Positions 55,215 to 64,000 of a DNA stretch of 64,000 nt are shown here, piece after piece (position 1 is the first letter of the stretch; each line of letters starts with the position of its first letter). The position numbers and the translations under genes were made by a program. The notes beneath the pieces are model-generated. The model was not told the origin of the DNA and ran no database searches. It was given only the letters and a program-made list of their open reading frames with translations. Source of the DNA: Siphonodentalium dalli (Eukaryota > Mollusca > Scaphopoda > Gadilida > Siphonodentaliidae); assembly GCA_032622095.1 (NCBI GenBank), contig CP136062.1:226744578-226808577 (forward strand), read 5' to 3'.

Positions 55215-56790
55215 TGAGAGATATTTACTATTCAATAAAAGGTTAGGTTTCAAGGGACAACCAGCTCCTAAGTTATCAATATGGTAGTATCTACATAGAA
55301 GCACCAGGAAATCTAATAGTGCATGGCTTCCTAGGGGACCATGTAATTTCAATGCCAATTACTACATTAAAGATGGGGGCATGGAAGTCATTAGGGAAAT
55401 GCTGGTGTCAGTCATTTATATAGAAGTACAAAATCATTTATACAAAAGAATGAGTATCACCAAGCCTTGAAATAGGGTGTCTGTCATTTGCAGAATGAGG
55501 TCCCCAGAGGGTGAATTTAGTGATGCTACCCCACATAGCGGGCTAGCATCAACAAATTCACCCTCTGGGAACCTCATTCTGCTGAGGTGTAAGTAGAATG
55601 AGGTCCCCAGAGGGTGAATTTGGTGATGCTAGCCCACTGTGCGGGATAGCATCACTAAATTCACCCTCTGGGGACCTCATTCTGCAAATGACAGACACCC
55701 TATTTCAAGGCTTGAGTATCACAAAATATATACAAGGGTTGCACATCGAATATATCGATGACTGGGTTTTTTTGGTTAAATAACTGAATATGTTAGCTGA
55801 ATATGTCAGAAAATAATTTAAATTGGTTGAATTGTATTCCCCTGAGTTATCTTGTTAATGGTCTTAAAATAGCTAAAAATAGACAAACAAAGGGCCATCA
55901 AATCAGGTAAAAAAAAGATTAGACAAAACTAGATCCAAATCATCAGGAGAACTAGCTTCTGTTCAATAAATGTTTTGTAATCAATTTAGGGACAATGAGT
56001 TGCTAAGTTATCAATATGGTAGTATCTACATAGAAGCACCAGGAAATCTAATAGTGCATGGTCTCCTTGGGGACCATGTAATTTCAATACCAATACATTA
56101 AAGATTGAGGCATGGAGGTCCTATGCATGGAGAGAAATGCTGGTGTCAGTCATTTATATACAGGTAGAAGTACAAAATCATTTATACAAAAGAATGATTA
56201 TCACAAAATATATACAAGGGTTGCGCATCGAATATGTCAACATCTGGGTTTTTTTTGTGTTAAATAACTGAATATGTCAGAAAATAATTTTAAATTGGTT
56301 GAATTGTGTTCTGCTGAGTTATCTTGTTAATGGTCTTAAAATAGCTAAAAATAGGCAAACTAAGGGCCATAAAGTCAGGTAAAAAAATTGGACAAACCTG
56401 GTTTCTAAACTAGATCAAGATCATCAGGAGAACTAGTTACTGTTCAATAAAAGTTTTGTAATCAATTTAGGGACAAAGAGTTGCTAAGTTATCAATATGG
56501 TAGTATCTACACATAAGCATCAGGAAATCTAATAGTGCATGGCTTCCTAGGGGACCATGTAATTTCAATACCAATACATTAAAGATTGAGGCATGGAGGT
56601 CCTATGCATGGAGGGAAATGCTGGTGTCAGTCATTTATATACAGGTAGAAGTACAAAATCATTTATACAAAAGAATGATTATCGCAAAATATATACAAGG
56701 GTTGCGCATCGAATACGTTCAAGATTGTCTGTGATTTTTTGTTAAATGAGTGAACATGTCAGAAAAGAAATTTAAATTGGCTAACATTAT
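55215..56790. repeat. About 475-bp tandem repeat, 3 copies
   Basis: AGGAAATCTAATAGTGCATGG occurs at about 55306, 56041 and 56522. After removing the 262-bp hAT insertion (element plus duplication) the spacing is about 473 and 481 bp. Shared motifs include TTGCTAAGTTATCAATATGG and CAAGGGTTG(C/A)(G/A)CATCGAATA. Confidence 0.88.
55461..55714. mobile_element. CAAGCCTTG-type hAT MITE in copy 1 of the 475-bp repeat
   Basis: 254 bp with exact 8-bp duplication AGTATCAC (55453-55460 and 55715-55722). Copies 2 and 3 of the repeat read AAGAATGATTATCACAAAAT without the element, giving an empty site. Confidence 0.93.
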
Positions 56791-56916
56791 GTCACTTCTC
56801 CCTATTTTTGTCCCAGGGAGAAGTGACTACTCTCTCATATACATGTACCTGTATCAGTATACACATATTTCCACAACCTACAGGGTATTTAAACTGTATC
56901 TGGTAAATTACATGTA

Positions 56917-57132
56917 CAGTAATGCTCTAAATAATCGACCCTTTAACCACAGCAGAATTATGGGTAACTTTTCAGGATTTAGTCGGAAATATGGCTTGTT
57001 GCCATTCATCGAAAATCTTTCAGTGAGAGCCTTCCGATGAATAGCAACAAGCCATATTTCCGACTAAATCCTGAAAAGTTACTCATAATTCTGCTGTGAT
57101 TATTAAGGAGTCCATAATTTAGGGCATTATTG
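56917..57132. mobile_element. pogo-like MITE
   Basis: TA-CAGTAATGCTC to GGGCATTATTG-TA, 216 bp, full palindrome with a few mismatches. Confidence 0.83.
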
Positions 57133-57340
57133 TATAATGCCTTTAATGAGGTTGTAGGCTGGTATTAATGACCATGGTCGTACCACAGTCAAGTGGTACC
57201 ATGACGAATGCTATGGTCAACATGCGGTATCCACCGGTAATCAGGGTTGATCAGCATGGCACTGCTGATAATTCTTCCTGGATGTTATCGAAAAGAATGA
57301 TATAAACCTCATTACAGAGCGGAAGTTTGTCCAATACATA

Positions 57341-57553
57341 CAGTAATGCTCCAATTAATCAACCTCTTAACCACAGCAGAATTATGGGTAACTTTTCAGG
57401 ATTTAGACGGAAATATGGCTTGTTGCCATTCATCGGAAAGCTCTCCCTGAGAGCTTTCAGATGAATGGCAACAAGCCATATTTCCGACTAAATCCTGAAA
57501 AGTTACCCATAATTCTGCTGTGATTAAGAGGTTGATTAATTAGAGCATTACTG
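57341..57553. mobile_element. pogo-like MITE, full length
   Basis: 213 bp, TA-CAGTAATGCTCC to AGAGCATTACTG-TA, complete arms around AAGCTCTCCCTGAGAGCTTT. Confidence 0.88.
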
Positions 57554-58030
57554 TATCTATGGACATGTTGGTAAAACAATTTATGTTCTTCAGAATCTAA
57601 TTAACCCCATGAATCAGAAAATGAGGGGCACTCAAAGGATAAACTCATTCATTGACAACTAAACTCTAAACACCATTTCATATTCAATGGGATGTTTATT
57701 AATATAACAACCAATACACGTGTATAACTAAACGTGATCAAAATAAATTTGTTATGAAGGTGAAGGACAATAACTGCCACAAGGCAACTAGTCAATATCC
57801 ATATTCATATACTACATTATATATATAACCAAAAAAAATTAAATTCCCCCCCCCCCCCCCAAATTGATAGGCCTATATCAAGGAGATTTCCACTTAAATG
57901 TTTCATAGTTACAAATATAACATTTCAAAAGTTTGGGTATAAAACATACATAGCAGAGCTAGATGCTGACAAACCTAATTAATTAATGTCTGCATTGGGC
58001 ACTACAGCAGTAGATCTAAGTATTGGTTGA
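57554..58030. other. Unannotated stretch with poly-C tract
   Basis: AT-rich, with a C run at about 57847-57860. No gene or element recognised. Confidence 0.35.
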
Positions 58031-58038
58031 TTATTTAT

Positions 58039-58913
58039 TAGGGGTGCCACGATTAATCGTATAATCGATGAACCGTTGATAAAGCCGATAATCGATTACC
58101 ATTGCCATAGTCGATTAATCTGCGTTATTTATTTCAGACGTCGGAAAATGCCAGGTATTATTGAATACGGTGTTTCTTTTACACAGTTTAATCTACAACC
58201 GAAGGGTTAACAACATCAATATAATCAAAGAGATTCCGACAACATGAGCACTACTAACTTATGTTGCAAACACTCGGCAGTTCATTTGATGATGCGACAT
58301 GGTTACTCTTCGGCCCATTGTATATTCTACAAATCGGTGGCACTGCAGCTTTGAACTTACGGCGACGTCGTTGTATATAAATTTAAACTTGACAGGTGGC
58401 ACTATGGCTTTGAAATGTGCCGACTGTCACCTTAGATGTTACTAATACAGGTTATCGTGTATCATACTTAACTTGTTCTAAGTCCTGTAATTTGTGGGTG
58501 GGGGCACACGTTTGTGATTGTTAACCACGCACTGGATGTTTGATGAAACTTATAGTTTCTAACTTTCCTACTTTTATATTGTTTGTATGTTTGGCTATTC
58601 ATAACTGAAATCAATCGCAACGTTCGTTCAAATGAACTTACAAATATTATAATCATAACATCGCCGAGAACTGTGGTGGTATTCAATACATTGTGTTCAT
58701 TGGTCATTAACAGTGGTTTATGATGCACTTTATTAATGTAAAAAATTACATCAGCCGATGCCACAATCAGCGACAGTGCATTTAACCAGCCCCCAGCCAA
58801 TAGGCCATATTACGGAAATCTTCCACTGAAGTTATTAGGTACGATTAATCGATTATAGTCGATTATTGACAACCGATTATCGATTATCAAAATCAATAAT
58901 CGTGGCACCTCTA
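58039..58913. mobile_element. hAT-like element, TAGGGGTGCCACGATT family, 875 bp
   Basis: Exact 8-bp duplication TTATTTAT (58031-58038 and 58914-58921). Ends TAGGGGTGCCACGATTAATC and AATAATCGTGGCACCTCTA. Same family as 52614-53047 but longer. The minus frame at 58468-58800 does not resemble a transposase. Confidence 0.9.
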
Positions 58914-59065
58914 TTATTTATCTCCACCAATCTCATTTATATGATATGACTTTATAATGACTGACATACATTTAACCAACAGAATGCAATCAATTTCAAT
59001 TAATCTCATTATGCCAGTATTTAACTAGAGGTGAGATATGAAAATGGTCAGATTGAAAATATTAA

Positions 59066-59300
59066 CCCTTTGAGTGCCAGGTCGATTTTTGTATCAACCC
59101 ATATACCCTGTGCCAATGCATTCTCTTATATATGCGAGTCGACCATAGGTCGCCTCGCATATATAAGAGAGAATGCATTGGCCTAACAATTTTTTTTTTT
59201 TTACAATGTTTTACAATTTTAATAATTTATTCTTATATTCTTTAACAGACTTATTTTGTAGGTTTACGGCCGATGAGATCGGCCCCTGCCACTCAAAGGG
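59066..59300. mobile_element. piggyBac-like TTAA MITE, GAGTGCCAGG subfamily
   Basis: TTAA at 59062-59065 and 59301-59304. Ends CCCTTTGAGTGCCAGG and CCTGCCACTCAAAGGG. One GCGAGTCGACCATAGGTCGC hairpin as in the ACCCAACA subfamily. Confidence 0.88.
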
Positions 59301-59304
59301 TTAA

Positions 59305-59815
59305 AGTCACTGTATTGGATAGCATTGGGTATGTTAGCGGAATGGGCAGCTAGAATGGGTGGGTTATTTACAGGTACTTCTAAGTTGGTCATTGGAAAGA
59401 CACAATGTTGGTAAACAGTGGAAATATAAAATACAGCAATGTAATGCATGATAGTTAAAAATAGTTTAATTTTAACTAGAGATGGGCCTGTCCCAGGTGG
59501 GAGTAGAAAAAGGGGGATAACTCCACAAAAAAAGTCGGACAGACCTCATAATCGCAGGTGCACAGGTTCCCATGGTACTAAATATCTGTGCAAAGTTTTT
59601 AAAAAATTGAACAAAAAATTTAGAAATTCCTCAATTTAGACTGAACAAGACCCTACGAAGAGAATACCCTTTCGACTCCACTGTAAAATAATTAAATTAA
59701 AACACTCATCATTCATTTCACTTTGATGAGATTTCCACGAGTCTATTGGAGAAACATTGTCTGTAACAGATTTATTAAATTTAAATTCTTGGAAAGGTTG
59801 TGACTTGACTTGGAA
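59305..59815. other. Unannotated stretch
   Basis: No supportable gene. AGGGGGATAACTCCACAAAAAA near 59511 resembles the 'cataactc' repeat family in miniature. Confidence 0.35.
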
Positions 59816-59823
59816 CTTATTAA

Positions 59824-60205
59824 CCCTTTACCCAACAGAACGGCCCTGTGCCAATGCATTCTCTTATATATGCGAGTCGACCATAGGTCGCCTCGCATAT
59901 ATAAGAGAATGCATTGGCTTAACACATTAAAAATTATAAAATTGTTAAAGAATATAAGAAAAAATGGTAAAAAGTGTTAAAAAAAGATTTTTTTTAGGCC
60001 AATGCATTCTCTTTTATATGCGAGGCGACCTATGGTCGACTCGCATATATAAGAGAATGCATTGGCACAGGGCATAACTGTAACTATCACAATGTGGTCA
60101 AGGAGCCGGTTCCAATGATATCCATATTTGTATGGTTCTATTGAGACAGACCGAAGATATTTTAGGCTGTTGAAGCTTTATTTGGCCGGTTTGTTGGGTA
60201 AAGGG
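59824..60205. mobile_element. piggyBac-like TTAA MITE, ACCCAACA subfamily, inverted
   Basis: TTAA at 59820-59823 and 60206-60209, both hairpins present, subterminal block on the right. The right TTAA is also the first bases of the 31-bp array. Confidence 0.92.
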
Positions 60206-61632
60206 TTAATAACATAGGAAACCAGATGGATCATTCTTAATAACATAGGAAACCAGATGGATCATTCTTAATAACATAGGAAACCAGATGGATCATTCTT
60301 AATAACATAGGAAACCAGATGGATCATTCTTAATAACATAGGAAACCAGATTGATCATTCTTAATAACATAGGAAACCAGATGGATCATTCTTAATAACA
60401 TAGGAAACCAGATGGATCATTTTTAATAACATAGGAAACCAGATGGATCATTATTAATAACATAGGAAACCAGATGGATCATTATTAATAACATAGGAAA
60501 CCAGATGGATCATTCTTAATAACATAGGAAACCAGATGGATCATTCTTAATAACATAGGAAACCAGATGGATCATTATTAATAACATAGGAAACCAGATG
60601 GATCATTCTTAATAACATAGGAAACCAGATGGATCATTATTAATAACATAGGAAACCAGATGGATCATTCTTAATAACATAGGAAACCAGATGGATCATT
60701 CTTAATAACATAGGAAACCAGATTGATCATTCTTAATAACATAGGAAACCAGATGGATCATTCTTAATAACATAGGAAACCAGATGGATCATTCTTAATA
60801 ACATAGGAAACCAGATGGATCATTCTTAATAACATAGGAAACCAGATTGATCATTATTAATAACATAGGAAACCAGATGGATCATTCTTAATACCATAGG
60901 AAACCAGATGGATCATTCTTAATAACATAGGAAACCAGATGGATCATTATTAATAACATAGGAAACCAGATGGATCATTCTTAATAACATAGGAAACCAG
61001 ATGGATCATTCTTAATAACATAGGAAACCAGATGGATCATTCTTAATAACATAGGAAACCAGATGGATCATTCTTAATAACATAGGAAACCAGATGGATC
61101 ATTCTTAATACCATAGGAAACCAGATGGATCATTCTTAATAACATAGGAAACCAGATGGATCATTATTAATAACATAGGAAACCAGATGGATCATTCTTA
61201 ATAACATAGGAAACCAGATGGATCATTCTTAATAACATAGGAAACCAGATGGATCATTCTTAATAACATAGGAAACCAGATGGATCATTTTTAATAACAT
61301 AGGAAACCAGATGGATCATTATTAATAACATAGGAAACCAGATGGATCATTCTTAATAACATAGGAAACCAGATGGATCATTCTTAATATCATAGGAAAC
61401 CAGATGGATCATTCTTAATAACATAGGAAACGAGATGGATCATTCTTAATAACATAGGAAACCAGATGGATCATTCTTAATAACATAGGAAACCAGATGG
61501 ATCATTCTTAATAACATAGGAAACCAGATGGATCATTCTTAATAACATAGGAAACCAGATGGATCATTCTTAATAACATAGGAAACCAGATGGATCATTC
61601 TTAATAACATAGGAAACCAGATGGATCATTCT
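60206..61632. repeat. 31-bp tandem array, about 46 units
   Basis: The unit is TTAATAACATAGGAAACCAG followed by ATGGATCATTC, very homogeneous (mainly C/A/T at one position and GATTG variants). It starts at the TTAA of the preceding MITE and ends inside a decayed transposase gene. Confidence 0.97.
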
Positions 61633-62910
61633 TCCCAACATATTCTAATGCAGAATTTTTCTCCATATTGGTCAGCTGTGTACATTGGTAGGAGGGGTGA
61701 AGTAAATTTGCAAGAAAATGAGCTGGTGTCATCGCCTGGTTGAATTGCTCCTGAGTCCTTATACTGGTATTTCATCTTCACAAAAGTGACGTCTGGCAGT
61801 TCATTTTGTAGGTTCTTCAAACTCTTCCACAGAATCTCCTATCATACAGATACAGCTATCTCTTTGCATCCTATGGAATGCCACTGAGATTGGTTTGAGG
61901 CGAGCGAGTAGATCTTCAGCTGATCTTTTCAGACCTAGATTTGATATTTTATTCCGAATGTCAATCATCTGTCACTGCTATCCTCACATATCTTCATCAG
62001 AATGTTCCAGAACTTTACATAAACCTCAAGACAATCGGACATTGTGTTCAAGCGAACATCTTGGGGAAGAACATGACACCGACCACCCTCTTGTCTGTAC
62101 CTTGCAGATGCATAGTGGTTGTTCTGAAAATACTTTATCACTTGAACTACATGTAGGTACATGTTCTTTTATGTTTGGAATCTCCATGTCATGTGCATGA
62201 ATGTTTAGTAGGTGAGCGGAACATCCATAGGTGACAATGTTGTCAGTTAGCTCAGAGTCTGATTCTTCCAACAAACGTCTCGTCTTTGTGACGTTACCTG
62301 GACAAATACAACACTCCGAACAACACAGTCAAAATCTTCAACTGCTGTCCTGATGGATTTAGTGGCTCGATCAGCCAGATATTCTCCAGTGTGTGAATTC
62401 CCTGATGTATCGATTGTGTCAATCAAATATACTCTTCCACTATCCGTTGACAGTTACACAAATGATAGGTTCATTGTGGCAGTTAGACCATCCGTCCAGT
62501 GCCAAACACACGTTTTCCTTTCAACTCTTCGGAACACTTTTTGGTAGGTATTTGTCAGCGACATCTTTGCAGGATGGTGGAAGATATCCGGGTCGCATCT
62601 TTCTAACCATCTGTATAAACTTTGGATACTCACCTAACGGAATTGTGAATTTGTTGCATATATCATTCAGGCCACGCCTTGTCAAATATCTCCCTCTCAG
62701 ATGAGGTAGTTCTTACAACAAACCCGGTCAGACTCAGACGTGAACTCACTTTCTTCTTTTTTGAAGGCTGGATACTAGTGGCTGATGTAGTGTTCAAAGG
62801 AACAGACTCTGGCTCATCAGGGTGGTCGGTTGTAGTCGGTGCGCTGGTACCAGCAGTATTTGTGGGGTTATCCATTCCAACATCAAGGTCATCAACGTCT
62901 GATCGTGTCT
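61633..62910 (-). pseudogene. hAT transposase (DUF659-type), decayed and truncated
   Basis: On the minus strand, fragments in different frames line up in family order: FVVRTTSSEREIFDKAWPE, then IPLGEYPKFIQMVRKMRPGY, CKDVADKYLPKSVP, ALDGWSNCHNEPIICV, LIDTIDTSGNSHTGEYLAD, YGCSAHLLNIHAHDMEIPNI, VIKYFQNNHYASARYRQEGG, VLPQDVRLNTMSDCLE. DGWSN...EPIICV and the GCSAHLLN...WN-type block are typical of hAT transposases. At least four frame breaks are visible (near 62665, 62520, 62290 and 62165). The C-terminal dimerisation part is cut off by the 31-bp array and the N terminus by a hAT end at 62911. Confidence 0.88.
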
Positions 62911-64000
62911 TAGTGCTGGGCGGTTTCCCGATTAATCGACAATACCCGGTTAAAATTTCAATATCGTCAGTAATATCGTCTAAACTAAAATAATCGTAAT
63001 ATCGTCGGCAATCAGTGGGTGCCAGCCAATCATAAGCGTATACAAACAAATAGTTTAACTGAAGCCTAAATCGAGTTATTTAAGTTTTAAATTCCAACTA
63101 AATCCCGTGTCCTGATGTTTTCAATATTCAATCATCATAGTAAACAACGTTTAGAACGACTAACGAAATTAGGGGAATATGAAAACCCAGAATACGTCCC
63201 CCTTTCGCTCACAATATTACACAAACCCTCCGACTTCGCTGCGTAATATTTATTACAAGAGAATTCACCAAATGAATCGACGACTGATCAGGTGATAGAT
63301 CTATATGAATGTCATTTATGCCACGCCTCTTCCTTCAGTACAATGATGCACATGCACCGTCAATCAAAATAATAAATGGGCGAAGATACCGCCCTCTTCT
63401 CGTCTAGGAGAAACCACTCACTGCGATTGGTTAAAACCAATTGTATAGAATTAGGGCTTCAAACCCGCCCAAAAATACATGGTGTCCTAGCTTGCTTGGC
63501 CGAATTCCAAAAGTTATATACTACGTGTGTTTGGACTTCGCTAAAAGACTGAACCTCATTGTCAAATTTGTCTGGACGGTAAACCACATTTCCATTTGTC
63601 AAGCGACGCAAGTGTCATCGGGAATCGGGAATAGCATATATATTTACTCAACATAGTTGAACATACCGAGTTAGAAAATGATACTATAGTATAGAACACT
63701 TTTAGTTTTGGCATAGACGAGATAATGGTTTTATTAATTACCGGTATATACCAGAATGTGTCAAGTCACCAGAACGAAATTGTTCGAATAGCGGAATTTA
63801 ACCAGTGAATTTACTTTTCTTTTCGAATATCGATCGAGCATGAGGTTGTCACATGTTGAGTGGTTGTATATGTTATTCCCGACGTCAACTTGTCAAAATT
63901 AAGGACAATGATGTGATTCTAGCGAACAGTGAGAAATTGTTTTCAGTTTCTAGTATCTGTTTTAAAAAAAACGCGATTATATCGTTAACCGCGGTTTTAA
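62911..64000. mobile_element. hAT element left end, TAGTGCTGGGCGG, running off the window
   Basis: Starts TAGTGCTGGGCGGTTTCCCG with AT-rich subterminal ATATCGTC repeats, and near 64000 shows TATATCGTTAACCGCGGTTT, the type of sequence just inside the right end of the related element at 39001-40844. It shares ACTAAATCCCGTGTCC with it. The right terminus is outside the window. No transposase was recognised; the small frames are unsupported. Confidence 0.7.

Noticed and set aside
58468-58800. 110-codon minus frame inside the 875-bp hAT element
   Set aside because: No transposase motif or other domain is visible, and it is likely a chance frame in a non-autonomous element.
52614-64000. First coding exon of VAP (expected to end ELKFR-G with a phase 1 donor)
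   Set aside because: I looked on the minus strand for a short exon with this ending before a GT donor and found none, so it probably lies beyond 64000.

Overview
This is eukaryotic, intron-rich, repeat-dominated DNA from an invertebrate animal, most likely a mollusc. That placement is an inference. It rests on GT-AG introns of 0.5 to 18 kb, many short DNA transposons (piggyBac-like, hAT, pogo/Tigger-like), ACATGTACATGTA-type simple motifs, and 'gggccataactc' repeats ending in GGAC-rich tails. No prokaryotic genes, CRISPR array or rRNA were seen.

The one real gene is on the minus strand. Six exons between 52578 and 11867 encode a VAMP-associated protein (VAPA/VAPB/VAP33 family), the ER receptor for FFAT-motif proteins at membrane contact sites. 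All six reading frames are intact, intron phases match, and every junction is GT-AG. Exon 2 (52426-52578) and exon 3 (38125-38231) carry most of the MSP domain, and exon 4 (31624-31686) finishes it. Exon 5 (30709-30759) is a linker, exon 6 (12549-12662) a coiled coil, and exon 7 (11867-12043) the tail anchor and stop. The first exon was not found and probably lies beyond 64000. About 665 coding bases are spread over 40.7 kb.

The introns are filled with tandem arrays: a 38/54-bp array (13.3-16.3 kb), 127-bp (27.7-28.6), 29-bp (28.7-30.1), AT-rich (30.9-31.6), 90-bp (35.4-38.2) and 20-bp (41.3-47.8, resuming to 51.2). Outside the gene lie a 54-bp array (1.5-2.0), a 62-bp array (2.1-2.4), a 475-bp array (55.2-56.8) and a 31-bp array (60.2-61.6).

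The most notable observation is that the 90-bp satellite is VAP sequence. Each unit is the last 58 bp of exon 3 plus the 5' splice site and 32 bp of intron 3. The gene therefore carries about 26 decoy splice donors directly downstream of the authentic one.

Between the arrays sit several transposon families. (1) Palindromic pogo/Tigger-like MITEs flanked by TA. (2) hAT-like MITEs beginning CAAGCCTTGAAATAG with 8-bp target duplications. (3) TTAA-flanked piggyBac-like MITEs in at least three terminal subfamilies that share one internal double-hairpin cassette. (4) Several further hAT families. Insertions into tandem repeats leave empty sister sites, which fix element ends and target duplications. 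A decayed hAT transposase pseudogene lies at 61633-62910 and is cut by another hAT end that runs off the window.
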